Source: an uncultured Erysipelotrichales bacterium
GTDB taxonomy: Bacteria; Bacillota_I; Bacilli_A; Erysipelotrichales; Coprobacillaceae
Length of the DNA stretch: 64,000 bases
Assembly (NCBI GenBank): GCA_910579135.1
Contig: CAJTTM010000013.1
Coordinates: 1 to 64,000 of the forward strand
Direction: 5' to 3'
Below, in pieces: positions 1 to 9,420 of the stretch. Position 1 is the stretch's first letter; each line of letters begins with the position of its first letter. The notes beneath the pieces were generated by a model, which was not told the origin of the DNA, ran no database searches, and was given only the letters and a program-made list of their open reading frames with translations. A program made the position numbers and the translations under genes.

Positions 1-61
1 TAAATCTATTATAAGGGTATAAAACAGAGTTGTCATTGGACATTTTGTCCAAAAAGCATAA

Positions 62-88
62 AACTTGAGGTGTTTAACACCTCAAGTT
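62..88 (-). terminator. Terminator after hybrid kinase gene
   Basis: A perfect inverted repeat (AACTTGAGGTG, loop, CACCTCAAGTT) lies just downstream of the minus-strand kinase gene. On the minus strand it is followed by TTTTATGCTTTTT, as in an intrinsic terminator. Confidence 0.75.
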
Positions 89-106
89 AGTTTAAACTAG
101 TTATAC

Positions 107-2644
107 TTATTCATTTAAAAATTTATTCAATAATGCCATAACTTCATCAATATCTATTGGTTTAGCTGTATGTGCATTCATACCACAATCTAAACATCTT
201 TGAATATCATCTGCAAATGCATCTGCCGACATTGCGATAATTGGCAATTTACTATCAGCACGATCTAATGCACGAATTCCTTTGGCTGATTCATACCCAT
301 CAAGAATAGGCATACGAAGATCCATAAGAACTACATCATAGTAACCAACTGATGATTTTTCAAATTTTTCAATACCAAGTTTACCATTCTCTGCCCATTC
401 CACTTCAAAACCAACATCACTTAAAATATCAGCTGCAATTTCATAATTCAACTCATTATCTTCAACGATTAAAAGACGTTTACCAGAGAAATCATATTGT
501 TCTTCTTCTAAATCATCTTTTTTGTCTCCCTCAATATGTCGTTTCAAACCAAAGTATAGAGTTGATTTAAATAACGGTTTAGAGATAAATCCAGAAACAC
601 CTGTTTCAAGAGCTTCTTTTTCTATATCACTCCAATCATATGCCGAAATAATAAAGATTGGTATATCATTTCCAATATTTTGTTTAATATTTTGCATTGT
701 ATGTAAACCATCCATTGTTGGCATTTTCCAATCTAATAAAACTACATCATATTGATTTGGAGTTCTATAATTTTTACTAATTAACTCCAATGCTTCCTCT
801 CCACTTAAAGCATACTCAGCATGTGTACCTAATTCCTTTAAAGATAAAACAGCTCCCTCACAAAGATTTTTATTATTATCAACAACAAGTATATTATATT
901 TAGGGAGAATCATTTCTGATTCATTTGTTGGAGCCTTTTCTAAATCAAGAGTAATATGGAATTCACTCCCCTTATTCAATTCACTCTTAACATCGATAGT
1001 TCCATTCATTGCTTTAACAATATACTTTGTAATTGCCATTCCTAAACCAGTACCAGCAATCTTGCTTACAGTTGATGATTGTTCTCTAGTAAATGATTCA
1101 AACAATTGTTTTTGGAATTCTTTACTCATTCCTATTCCATTATCTTTAACAATGAAATGATTTCTTACATAATTTTCACCTAATGGCGATTCATCTTGAT
1201 ATAAGAAAATATTTATAATTCCCTCCTCTGGAGTAAACTTATAAGCATTTGACAAAAGATTTAATAAAATCTGATTCAAACGAATACCATCACACATAAC
1301 ATTTTCAGCAACAATCTTCTGAATAAAAATATCAAAATGTTGATTCTTTGCCTTAAATTGAGATTGCATGATATTGACAATATCATTTACTATTTCTCGT
1401 AAAGAAACACTATCAATATTCAAAGACATCTTCCCACTTTCAATTTTAGACATATCTAAAACATCATTTATAAGTCCTAATAAATGTTTACTTGAAAGTT
1501 TTATCTTATTTAAACAATCCTCTATCCTATCTATATCATCAATATTTTTAATTGCTATTTCAGTCATACCAACAATACCATTCATTGGTGTACGAATATC
1601 ATGGCTCATATTTGATAAAAATTCACTCTTTGCCTTATTTGCATATAAAGCCTCTTCTCTTGCCTTCTTTAATTCAAGAACTTGTTGTTGTGTTAATCTA
1701 TAATACATAGCAAAAATAATTAACATAACAATTAAAACACCACCACTTGCAGAAAGCATTATTGTAGTACGTGAGTCATCCAATCTAATCACAGTATCAT
1801 CTAATGCACTTGAACTCATAATACTCACTAAATGCCACTCTGAATCTGGAAGAGTAGATATATATATATGCCTACGTTCTCCTTCTGCAAAAACAGTCGC
1901 AGAATAACTTGTATTCTTCTTCATTGCATTTTGTATTTCTTTTTTATATTGAGTTGGTGTCTTACCTTCATATTCTTCATATGTTTCATCTATACGATCA
2001 AAATAACTATCTCTAAAAGCCTCTCCACTTCTAATAACAAAACGTCCATCATTATCTAGAATATGTGAATATGCTCTTTCACTATCAGTATACAAAAACA
2101 ATTCTTTACTCAGTGTTTCCATAGAAATACCAGCAACAAGAAAATCACTTGTATCTCCATTTTGCATTTTATATTTAGCTGATACTCCAAATAACAAAAG
2201 ATGTTCTCCATTTTTATCGTATCCACTTGCCACACTAGATTTATCAGATGATAACAGTTTCTTAAACTCATCTGCATTTTTGGCTCTTACTTCTTTACCA
2301 TAAATAACATTAACATCACCATTTTCCTTATATAAAGCTAAATACTGAAATTCTCGTGCTTCAGCACTAATCTTTAATTGTTCAATATGAACTTTATCAT
2401 ATGTATTCTTAGCAGGCGTTCTTTTCTTAATTCCTTCAACCTGAGATATACGTATATTAACAATAGAAACGAATTTCTCTTGTACTTGTTTATTCATTTC
2501 TGACATATAAATTTCGCCAATCTCATTGATCGTTTCAGTTGTCTTTCTTTTCATTACCGATGTAACAACAGCAAAAATAGCAAAACTAACCAAAACCGCA
2601 CCTACTAAGCTTACCAATAAAAACTTATTTATCTTTTTTCCCAT
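107..2644 (-). CDS. Hybrid sensor histidine kinase with two receiver domains
   Basis: This is an 845-residue membrane-bound hybrid kinase. A membrane segment at about 8-29 and another at 296-315 enclose an extracellular sensor of dCache/PAS type. The HisKA box (FLSNMSHDIRTPMNG) places the phosphorylated His at 348. The HATPase domain shows the N box (LLSNAYKF, about 463-470) and a GTGLGM G box near 531. Two receiver domains follow, with phospho-acceptor Asp 638 (VVLLDWKMP) and Asp 775 (VVLMDLRMP). There is no DNA-binding output domain, so phosphate must leave through another protein. The HPt protein encoded 29 bases upstream on the same strand is the obvious relay partner. The ligand is unknown. 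The ATG follows AGGATATAT, a modest ribosome site. Confidence 0.9.
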   Translation of the reverse strand: MGKKINKFLLVSLVGAVLVSFAIFAVVTSVMKRKTTETINEIGEIYMSEMNKQVQEKFVSIVNIRISQVEGIKKRTPAKNTYDKVHIEQLKISAEAREFQYLALYKENGDVNVIYGKEVRAKNADEFKKLLSSDKSSVASGYDKNGEHLLLFGVSAKYKMQNGDTSDFLVAGISMETLSKELFLYTDSERAYSHILDNDGRFVIRSGEAFRDSYFDRIDETYEEYEGKTPTQYKKEIQNAMKKNTSYSATVFAEGERRHIYISTLPDSEWHLVSIMSSSALDDTVIRLDDSRTTIMLSASGGVLIVMLIIFAMYYRLTQQQVLELKKAREEALYANKAKSEFLSNMSHDIRTPMNGIVGMTEIAIKNIDDIDRIEDCLNKIKLSSKHLLGLINDVLDMSKIESGKMSLNIDSVSLREIVNDIVNIMQSQFKAKNQHFDIFIQKIVAENVMCDGIRLNQILLNLLSNAYKFTPEEGIINIFLYQDESPLGENYVRNHFIVKDNGIGMSKEFQKQLFESFTREQSSTVSKIAGTGLGMAITKYIVKAMNGTIDVKSELNKGSEFHITLDLEKAPTNESEMILPKYNILVVDNNKNLCEGAVLSLKELGTHAEYALSGEEALELISKNYRTPNQYDVVLLDWKMPTMDGLHTMQNIKQNIGNDIPIFIISAYDWSDIEKEALETGVSGFISKPLFKSTLYFGLKRHIEGDKKDDLEEEQYDFSGKRLLIVEDNELNYEIAADILSDVGFEVEWAENGKLGIEKFEKSSVGYYDVVLMDLRMPILDGYESAKGIRALDRADSKLPIIAMSADAFADDIQRCLDCGMNAHTAKPIDIDEVMALLNKFLNE

Positions 2645-2673
2645 ATATATCCTCCAGTCACATATGAAAATAT

Positions 2674-3024
2674 CTATCCTGCTAATTCACGAATTCCTTC
2701 AACTGTTAGCATATAATCTTTTCTTACTTTATCAACATAACCATCTAAATTATCATGCTGTCCTTCTCTTAATAATTCAGTTAATTCACAAGAAGATTGA
2801 TAAAGTCTAGTAAAAGCTAAATTTGAACAAATTCCTTTTATTGTATGAGAAGCTCTAAACGCCTCTTCATAATTGCCACTTTCTAATGACTCGCATAATA
2901 AATCAAAACTTTTATCATTTAAAAATTTTAATGCAAATTTTTTTACTCTCTCATCTCCTCGGAAACGTGAATAAACTTCTTCATAATCTCCACCAATTTT
3001 TTCGTAAACATCTTTCACATTCAT
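2674..3024 (-). CDS. HPt phosphotransfer protein
   Basis: This 116-residue all-helical protein has the HPt signature ASHTIKGICSNL, with phosphorylatable His 60. HPt proteins carry phosphate between the receiver of a hybrid kinase and a final response regulator. It sits directly upstream of the hybrid kinase on the same strand, so the two probably form one operon and one relay. In many related kinases the HPt domain is fused to the C-terminus; here it is a separate gene. No terminal response regulator is next to it. Confidence 0.85.
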   Translation of the reverse strand: MNVKDVYEKIGGDYEEVYSRFRGDERVKKFALKFLNDKSFDLLCESLESGNYEEAFRASHTIKGICSNLAFTRLYQSSCELTELLREGQHDNLDGYVDKVRKDYMLTVEGIRELAG

Positions 3025-3172
3025 CGTTTTATCCTCTTTCTCTATGTATTATCAAACAATTATTGTCTTTGATATTAGTATACTAAAAAAACAAAAAAAT
3101 TTAAAGATATTACAGAAAATATTTAATGAAGTTCATTAAATATAAAGATATCCTTAAATTTTCTTGTTTTTA

Positions 3173-3748
3173 TTATGGCCTCATAATTTCAATATACTCG
3201 AACTTACCATTTTCATATTTAAAGTGTAAAATACAACAATTCGTAAATCCCCCTTGATTTCTTACTATGTTTGGATCAGTAATACAACTCAAAAAAGAAT
3301 AACATGCTCCACCATGAGAAACAGCTAAAACATTATAATGATCTTCTTTATCCATAATATCTTTTAATGTATTATACATTCTATCAATGACCTCTTGCCT
3401 ATATTCTCCTCCATAATGAGGAAATATATCATCATAATCTAAAGGACTATTTCTCTTTGGATTTAAATCCTCACTTTCCCCTTCAAATTCACCAAAATTT
3501 CTCTCTTTTAACTGCTTTAATCTTTTATATGAAACTTTATAATCAGTAACAATTTCCAATGTATCACAACATCTCTCACTTGTTGAACTATAAAAATGAT
3601 CAAAACAAACATCTTTAATACATTCTTTAGCTGCTTGAGCTTGTTGTATTCCTTTTTCTGTTAACGGAGAATCACACCAACCCTGAATTTTTCTTCTTGC
3701 ATTAAAAAGCGTCTCCCCATGTCTCATCAAATATAAATGTTTTTCCAT
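3173..3748 (-). CDS. Histidine phosphatase family protein (phosphoglycerate mutase-like)
   Basis: This 191-residue protein begins with LMRHGETLFN, the RHG motif whose His is the phosphorylated catalytic residue. It also has a downstream VSHGGA motif carrying the second active-site His. It belongs to the branch-2 histidine phosphatase superfamily (cofactor-dependent phosphoglycerate mutase / broad phosphatase fold). The substrate cannot be told from sequence. It is monocistronic, with a GAAGGAGA-type ribosome site and A+T-rich spacers on both sides. Confidence 0.85.
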   Translation of the reverse strand: MEKHLYLMRHGETLFNARRKIQGWCDSPLTEKGIQQAQAAKECIKDVCFDHFYSSTSERCCDTLEIVTDYKVSYKRLKQLKERNFGEFEGESEDLNPKRNSPLDYDDIFPHYGGEYRQEVIDRMYNTLKDIMDKEDHYNVLAVSHGGACYSFLSCITDPNIVRNQGGFTNCCILHFKYENGKFEYIEIMRP

Positions 3749-3875
3749 TTTCTCATCTCCTTCTTAGTATCAATAGTATAACATAAGAAAACAATATTAA
3801 CCAATACCTAATAAATATATATAACGATAGAAAACAAACAGATATTTAACATTATCTCTATCTTATATAGATAAA

Positions 3876-3900
3876 AAAGAATGACATAAAATCATTCTTT
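3876..3900 (-). terminator. Terminator after the cysteine-rich CCG protein gene
   Basis: AAAGAATGA and TCATTCTTT form a 9-bp stem that overlaps the stop codon of the gene ending at 3899. On the minus strand it runs into TTTTTTATC. Confidence 0.7.
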
Positions 3901-4543
3901 ATAATACTCCAACTATTAAATCTATAATATGTACAGGATTTCCTCCTCCTAACTTTATCCCTCTTTCACATCCATTACAATAAACGAGTACATATTCTGT
4001 TTGATATTGATGATTCCATTTTTGCATATCTAAAATTTGTTGTTCTTGAGATTGAATATATCTATACTTTTCAAGATGACTAAAAGCTTGAGGAGCAAGC
4101 TCTTTACATAAAGGATCAGCAGGATTATTTAACCAAACGCCACAATATCTTGTTTTTTCAAAGTTTTCATCCATTTCAACAACTTGAATATTCATACGAT
4201 AACAACATTCTCTAATTGCTTTTTGTAAATGATTATTATCAATCATTCTTATACAATCTTGTATCGTTAAATATAAGGAAGAATACTGTGGCCATTTAAA
4301 TTCTTTATCTTTTAAACAATATTCATATAGACTAATAATCTCTACATCTTTTAATCTTTCCTTTAATATTAGTCCACAAAGGGTACAATTGTGAATAACT
4401 GTATCTCCTTCTTTTATATTGTCTAACTCTGTTCTACAGCATTCTAATATATGAATATCTTTTTTTATCATATATTCACTCATTTTTTCAACAGCTTCTA
4501 AATGATTTTTTCTTACATCACATCCTGGTAAATAATATATCAT
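3899..4543 (-). CDS. Cysteine-rich CCG-domain protein (HdrB-like)
   Basis: This 214-residue protein contains paired cysteine motifs of the CCG type. They include ILECCR near 35, NCTLCG near 55 and VYCNGCERG near 190, plus a YLPGCDVRKNH start. The layout resembles the cysteine-rich domains of heterodisulfide reductase subunit B and related Fe-S or disulfide oxidoreductases. Its ATG overlaps the stop of the upstream GH1 glycosidase gene by four bases, so the two are translationally coupled. The metabolic link between a glycosidase and this protein is unclear. Family assignment is by motif only and the substrate is unknown. Confidence 0.6.
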   Translation of the reverse strand: MIYYLPGCDVRKNHLEAVEKMSEYMIKKDIHILECCRTELDNIKEGDTVIHNCTLCGLILKERLKDVEIISLYEYCLKDKEFKWPQYSSLYLTIQDCIRMIDNNHLQKAIRECCYRMNIQVVEMDENFEKTRYCGVWLNNPADPLCKELAPQAFSHLEKYRYIQSQEQQILDMQKWNHQYQTEYVLVYCNGCERGIKLGGGNPVHIIDLIVGVL

Positions 4544-5946
4544 AATACTCCTCCATTACTTTCTATAACTGTTTTATACCAATAAAATGACTTTTTCTTA
4601 TAACGTTTACCACTTCCTTGACCTAGATCATCTAAATCAACATAAACATAACCATAACGTTTTTTCATTTCTCCAGTACCTGCAGAAATAATATCAATAG
4701 GCCTCCATGATGTATATCCAAAGCAATCTACTAAATCAATTTCTATTGCATCTTTCAATGCCTTGATATGCATTGATAAATAATCAATCCTATAAGTATC
4801 ATTAACTGTATTACTTTCTAATATATCTATTGCTCCCATACCATTCTCTGATACAAATAGAGGGATTTGATAACGATCATAAATTAAATTAAGTGAAATT
4901 CTTAATCCTAATGGATCTATTTGCCATCCCCAATCTGTACTTTCTAAACAAGGATTCTTCCCCCCCCCATCTAACAAATTACCATCAGTACTCTTTTGAA
5001 CATTTTTCCCTTCTACTAAAGAAGAATAGTAAGAGAAACTATAAAAATCACATATACCTTCTTGAAGTATTAGATCATCTCCCTCTTGAATAATAAAACG
5101 AGCATTCATTTTATTTATATAAGATTGACAAGTGTTTGTATATTTACCTCTTATTTGAACATCAGAGAAATAATAAATAGGCAATAATTTATCATGTAAC
5201 ATCATTTGATCTTCTGGATGACTTGTCATAGCATAACAACAATTATATAAAATCATATTTCCAAATTGAAAATAAGGATTAATTTTCTTACCTTCAATAA
5301 CAGTTAATGCACTAGATAATAGTTGATAATGTGCTGCTTGAAACATGACATCTACTTTATTCTCATTATCTTGATATATAATACCAGCTTGATGCCACGG
5401 AGTAGATGCAATAAATAAAGAATTAATCTCATTAAAAGTTATCCAATACTTCACTTTATTTTTATAATACTCCATAACAGTTTTTGCATATTGTACACTT
5501 AAATCAACAAGTTTTCTATTTCTCCATCCTCCGTATTTCTTCACCAATGCTAGAGGCATTTCAAAATGATGTAATGTAACAATAGGTTCAATATGATATT
5601 TTAAGCATTCATTAAATACAGCATCATAAAAATCCAATCCATCTTGATTGACTTTTTCATCATCACCATTAGGATAAATTCTTGACCAACAAATACTCAT
5701 TCGCAAACATTTAAAACCCATTTCTGCCATCAATGCAATATCTTCCTTATAATGATGATAAAAATCAGTAGCATGATGACTAGGATAATAACATCCCTCT
5801 TTTATAGTTTCATGTATTTCTCTTACTTTTCCATGACTTGCTCCCATTTCAACATCATTAATAGACAAACCTCTACCACCAAGATTATATCCACCTTCAT
5901 ACTGATTCGCAGCAGTTGCTCCACCCCATAAAAAATCCTTTCTCAT
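4540..5946 (-). CDS. Glycoside hydrolase family 1 (6-phospho-beta-glucosidase-like)
   Basis: This 468-residue GH1 enzyme starts with FLWGGATAANQYEGG. It has the acid/base Glu 173 in WITFNEIN and the nucleophile Glu 367 in LFVSENGMGA. Length and motifs match intracellular 6-phospho-beta-glucosidases that hydrolyse PTS-imported aryl- or disaccharide phosphates. There is no signal peptide. No PTS transporter gene is adjacent, so the sugar would have to be imported by a transporter encoded elsewhere. An RpiR-type regulator lies just upstream on the same strand and is the likely controller. The coding strand contains a run of eight G at about 4961-4968, a possible slippage site. Confidence 0.88.
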   Translation of the reverse strand: MRKDFLWGGATAANQYEGGYNLGGRGLSINDVEMGASHGKVREIHETIKEGCYYPSHHATDFYHHYKEDIALMAEMGFKCLRMSICWSRIYPNGDDEKVNQDGLDFYDAVFNECLKYHIEPIVTLHHFEMPLALVKKYGGWRNRKLVDLSVQYAKTVMEYYKNKVKYWITFNEINSLFIASTPWHQAGIIYQDNENKVDVMFQAAHYQLLSSALTVIEGKKINPYFQFGNMILYNCCYAMTSHPEDQMMLHDKLLPIYYFSDVQIRGKYTNTCQSYINKMNARFIIQEGDDLILQEGICDFYSFSYYSSLVEGKNVQKSTDGNLLDGGGKNPCLESTDWGWQIDPLGLRISLNLIYDRYQIPLFVSENGMGAIDILESNTVNDTYRIDYLSMHIKALKDAIEIDLVDCFGYTSWRPIDIISAGTGEMKKRYGYVYVDLDDLGQGSGKRYKKKSFYWYKTVIESNGGVL

Positions 5947-6053
5947 TATTCCTTCCTCCTATTTTTTCTTATTTTAATCTTAAAAACAAATTATTTATAT
6001 ATTGAAAAATAATAAAAAACAGAAAGTACGTTTTTTCTTTCAACAAAATAAAA

Positions 6054-6075
6054 AAAGCGTATTTTCGTTACGCTT
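6054..6075 (-). terminator. Terminator after rpiR-type regulator gene
   Basis: AAGCGTA and TACGCTT form a stem that overlaps the last codons of the regulator gene. It is followed on the minus strand by TTTTTTTATTTTG. Confidence 0.7.
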
Positions 6076-6949
6076 CTTCCTTAAGAACATCTACTTGTGA
6101 TGTCCTTCCTATCTCACCAGACTTCGAATGACTTAATCTAGTTTTCATATTTTTATCATATTCTAATGCAAAATAACAAGAATATAAAATATCTAACCAA
6201 AGTTTTACGCTATACTCATTTGTATATCCTTTAATTTTAGAATAAAGCTTTTCTCTAGTCGATAAATTCAAACAAACATCAGCATATCTTTTTAATTCAT
6301 TATCGCCTAAAGATGAAATAACAATAATATTCGCCTCTTTTTGTTTTAATATTTTCGCAAGTATACATAACTTTTCTATCTGTCCTGAATAGGATATAAA
6401 GATAACAGTATCTCCTTTATGAACAACACCCTGTAAAAACATTTCCTCTCCAGCTAAATCACATATATTAATATTTTTTCCAATACGCATCATATCTAAT
6501 CTAAATATCTGTGCTAATAATAAATTATATGATATTGCAGCAATATGAATAGTAGAAGATTCCCTCATATATTGAATAGCTTTTTGAAGGGTATCATGTT
6601 CTATAAGAGATAATGTATCTTGCATAGCTTCTATTGTTAACTGTGTGATCTTACCAGAGATTCTTTGTATGGGCTCATTTCCTTGAAACGGATAATTCAC
6701 ATCAATATGATTAAAATGTGAATCTAAATAATGAACTTCATCTAAATAATCTTTTTTAAATTCTTCATAACCATGATATCCAAGTTTTTGAGCAAGTCTA
6801 ATTACAGTTGTAGTAGATGTATATGTTGCTTTCGCAACTTCTTTTACTGTCATATCTCCAATATTATATTTATTATGAATAATATAATTCATAACGTCTC
6901 TTTGAACTTTAGATAATTTTATTTGTTCTAACTTTTGTTCTATTAACAT
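6068..6949 (-). CDS. RpiR/MurR-family transcriptional regulator
   Basis: This 293-residue protein has an N-terminal RpiR helix-turn-helix (VKEVAKATYTSTTTVIRLAQKLG, split here as VKEVAKATYT and TSTTTVIRLAQKLG) and a C-terminal SIS sugar-phosphate-binding domain (about 130-240, with FISYSG and VISSLGDN). Such proteins sense sugar phosphates and control sugar catabolic genes. It lies immediately upstream of the GH1 gene with the same orientation. The terminator at 6054-6075 suggests separate transcripts, so regulation of the glycosidase in trans or at its own promoter is inferred. Confidence 0.85.
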   Translation of the reverse strand: MLIEQKLEQIKLSKVQRDVMNYIIHNKYNIGDMTVKEVAKATYTSTTTVIRLAQKLGYHGYEEFKKDYLDEVHYLDSHFNHIDVNYPFQGNEPIQRISGKITQLTIEAMQDTLSLIEHDTLQKAIQYMRESSTIHIAAISYNLLLAQIFRLDMMRIGKNINICDLAGEEMFLQGVVHKGDTVIFISYSGQIEKLCILAKILKQKEANIIVISSLGDNELKRYADVCLNLSTREKLYSKIKGYTNEYSVKLWLDILYSCYFALEYDKNMKTRLSHSKSGEIGRTSQVDVLKEEA

Positions 6950-7113
6950 GAAATCACATCCTTATCATCTTTCTTATATTATAGATTAATTTTAAAGAAA
7001 ATAATACCACTATATGTCCTCCTTTACTTATAGTCTTTTATTATATAAACCGCCCCATTAAATTTGTCAATTTATTTAACACTTTAAAAAAAATAACTTA
7101 TATACATATCATT

Positions 7114-7440
7114 TTAAATCATTAACACTAATCCATATACAAATCCTATACCCCCTATAGCCATAAACATAAGACTCACTAATATAATTTTCTTCCTTTT
7201 CATTATCTCTTGTCGTTCTAAAAATGATATATCCTTAATTGAATATTTTTTTCTTGTCAATAAATAAACAATCAACCCTTCAGAACTTCTTCCACTAGTA
7301 GCAAGTAATCCTATCAATCTAGGATGTTTTAACCCTCTTGCTTTCGCATCTGTAACCACTATGTTATAAATCTGATAAATTAATGAAACAACCCCTACTA
7401 AATAAATTGCTATAAAGATAGCGATTAAACTATATTTCAT
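7114..7440 (-). CDS. Small membrane protein, unknown function
   Basis: This 108-residue protein has hydrophobic segments at about 5-28 and 85-107, separated by a basic cytoplasmic stretch containing LKHPRLIGLLATSGRSSEGL. It is encoded 12 bases downstream of a membrane-anchored XRE regulator on the same strand, so the two likely form a two-gene operon. I do not recognise a family with known function. Pairs of an XRE-TM protein and a small membrane protein are common in Firmicutes. Confidence 0.7.
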   Translation of the reverse strand: MKYSLIAIFIAIYLVGVVSLIYQIYNIVVTDAKARGLKHPRLIGLLATSGRSSEGLIVYLLTRKKYSIKDISFLERQEIMKRKKIILVSLMFMAIGGIGFVYGLVLMI

Positions 7441-7452
7441 AAAAATCTCCTT

Positions 7453-7857
7453 TTACAATTTTTTAATAATTTGATAAAACAAATATGAAAAACTAATAAT
7501 AGAAATAGTAAATATTATGATAACTATAAAAGCACTTTGTTCAAAAACAATCCCCATAATCACAAATACTACTATCAATACAATATTAAGTATGATTGCA
7601 TTTAAAACATTTCTATTACTCTTCACAATATCTGTACTCTCTTTTAAATAATCTAAAACTTTATCATCATTACTCAACAGATTATCTAAAGATACATTAA
7701 AGCATTTACTCAAATTCACTAAACCATCTATATCTGGATAAAATTTACCATTCTCCCAATTTGAAATTGTTTGTCTTGATACATTAAGTTTTTCTGCTAG
7801 CTGTTCTTGTGAAAGATTGTGTTCTTTTCTCATTTTTAATATTTTTTCTCCTAACAT
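7453..7857 (-). CDS. XRE-family regulator with C-terminal membrane segments
   Basis: This 134-residue protein has an N-terminal XRE helix-turn-helix (LSQEQLAEKLNVSRQTISNW, about 14-33). Two hydrophobic segments follow at about 84-104 and 107-129. Membrane tethering of the DNA-binding domain is suggested by this layout. It is co-directional with, and 12 bases from, the small membrane protein gene downstream. The target is unknown. Confidence 0.85.
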   Translation of the reverse strand: MLGEKILKMRKEHNLSQEQLAEKLNVSRQTISNWENGKFYPDIDGLVNLSKCFNVSLDNLLSNDDKVLDYLKESTDIVKSNRNVLNAIILNIVLIVVFVIMGIVFEQSAFIVIIIFTISIISFSYLFYQIIKKL

Positions 7858-7959
7858 CTTTTTCTCCTTTCCCTAATAATTATAGTTTTTATATTATTTT
7901 TTTCTATCAAGTTTATTTTACATTTTAAAAAATCATATATATTTTTTCCTTAAATTAAA

Positions 7960-7982
7960 AAGAATGACATTCCATCATTCTT
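7960..7982 (-). terminator. Terminator after rlmH
   Basis: AAGAATGA and TCATTCTT form a stem immediately after the minus-strand rlmH stop. It is followed by TTTTTAATTT on that strand. Confidence 0.7.
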
Positions 7983-7992
7983 AAAATATTTA

Positions 7993-8475
7993 TTATTTAT
8001 GATATGGTTCATTTTTGATAATCTTAAATGCACGATATATTTGTTCTACTAAAATCAATCTCATTAATTGATGAGGGAAAGTCATTTCTGAAAAACTTAA
8101 CTTATAATTAGCTCTAGCATAAACATCTTCACAATGTCCTAAAGATCCTCCAATCACAAATGCAATTGTACTTTTTCCAGAAATCATACACTCTTCTATA
8201 TGTCTAGAAAACTCTACTGAATCTAAGTTATCTCCTTTTACATCCAATAAAATAACATAATCATCTTGTTTAATTTTATCTAAGATTTTTCTACCCTCTT
8301 TAACTTTAACTAAAGTTTCATCCGCTAAAGAAGGATTATGAGGTATTTTTTCATCATCCAACTCATAAACTTCTACATTACAATAACCATTCAATCTCTT
8401 TAAATATTCATTAACTCCATCAACTAAATACTTTTCTTTTAATTTACCTATACAAACAATTTTAATCTTCATCAC
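7993..8475 (-). CDS. rlmH: 23S rRNA pseudouridine(1915) N3-methyltransferase RlmH
   Basis: This 160-residue SPOUT-class methyltransferase starts KIVCIGKLKEKYL. It carries the conserved knot region FVIGGSLGHCEDV and the C-terminal SFSEMTFPHQLMRLILVEQIYRAFKI segment (long motif at about residues 126-152). It methylates the pseudouridine at position 1915 of 23S rRNA on assembled ribosomes. Length matches the family (about 155-160). The gene overlaps the end of the walJ-like gene by 14 bases, a pairing usual in Firmicutes. Confidence 0.95.
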   Translation of the reverse strand: MMKIKIVCIGKLKEKYLVDGVNEYLKRLNGYCNVEVYELDDEKIPHNPSLADETLVKVKEGRKILDKIKQDDYVILLDVKGDNLDSVEFSRHIEECMISGKSTIAFVIGGSLGHCEDVYARANYKLSFSEMTFPHQLMRLILVEQIYRAFKIIKNEPYHK

Positions 8476-9217
8476 TTAATCCTCCTGATACAATATTAAC
8501 TTGACTTGCGACTTTTATATTTTTCTTATCAAAATGAACATCTTGTTCATCAAACACTTCATAATAAGTTTCTAATGCTTTTTCTTTAGTATTAGCTTCT
8601 TGTGATAAATGTGCTAATACAATTTCTTTCGTCTTTTCACCTATAACTTCACACATTAATCTAGCACTATATTCATTATTTAAATGTCCTTTATCATTTA
8701 AAATTCTATTCTTTAAAAACATAGGTCTTTTTGTTTTCATCAACATTTCTATATCATGATTACTTTCTATAATATAGTAATCTAAGTTATGAATATAGGA
8801 TCTATTCTTTTGTGATACATATCCTGTATCTGTCATATATAACAATAATTCATCTGTTTCAAAAATAAATCCTATTGGATCACTAGCATCATGTGATGTT
8901 CTTAAAGTAAATACATTAAAACATCCAAATTGTCTATATGTATAAGGAATTAATGTATGATATTCATCTATATCTTTAATGTTATTTTTAGCACTATAAA
9001 CAATATCTTTATCAAAAATATGAATATTTTTATTATGATCACTATGATCATGTGTTAAAAACACATAATGAATATCATCTTGATTAAATCCTAATTGTTC
9101 GAGTTTATAAAATAATTGTTTTCTACTAATTCCACAATCAATTAATATTCCTGTTCCCTTCTCATAAACAAAAACAGCATTTCCTTTGGAGCCACTTGCT
9201 AGAATATGAAATTCCAT
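8462..9217 (-). CDS. walJ: MBL-fold metallohydrolase, WalJ/YycJ type
   Basis: This 251-residue metallo-beta-lactamase-fold protein has the metal-binding motif FLTHDHSDHNK near 55-65 and a HDASD-type motif downstream. It starts with MEFHILASGSKGNAVFV, typical of WalJ (YycJ). Proteins of this family are linked to cell division and exonuclease-like DNA repair functions. It directly precedes rlmH, as in many Bacillota, but the walRK kinase genes usually found nearby are absent. RBS: AAGGAGGATAAAAA before ATG. Confidence 0.85.
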   Translation of the reverse strand: MEFHILASGSKGNAVFVYEKGTGILIDCGISRKQLFYKLEQLGFNQDDIHYVFLTHDHSDHNKNIHIFDKDIVYSAKNNIKDIDEYHTLIPYTYRQFGCFNVFTLRTSHDASDPIGFIFETDELLLYMTDTGYVSQKNRSYIHNLDYYIIESNHDIEMLMKTKRPMFLKNRILNDKGHLNNEYSARLMCEVIGEKTKEIVLAHLSQEANTKEKALETYYEVFDEQDVHFDKKNIKVASQVNIVSGGLSDED

Positions 9218-9420
9218 TTTTTATCCTCCTTATTAATGTTTATATTATAACAGTTTCTATCAGTTTATATCAAGATTTGTAATCATAAAAAATGTTAGTC
9301 TTAATAAATATGTTACTATTTGTAGTTTAATAATAAAAATCAATGTTATTTATTTTCATATTATGAAAAGAGAAAGAAATTTCTTCTTTTTTTTAGAATA
9401 TAATAATAAGGAGGAACTTT

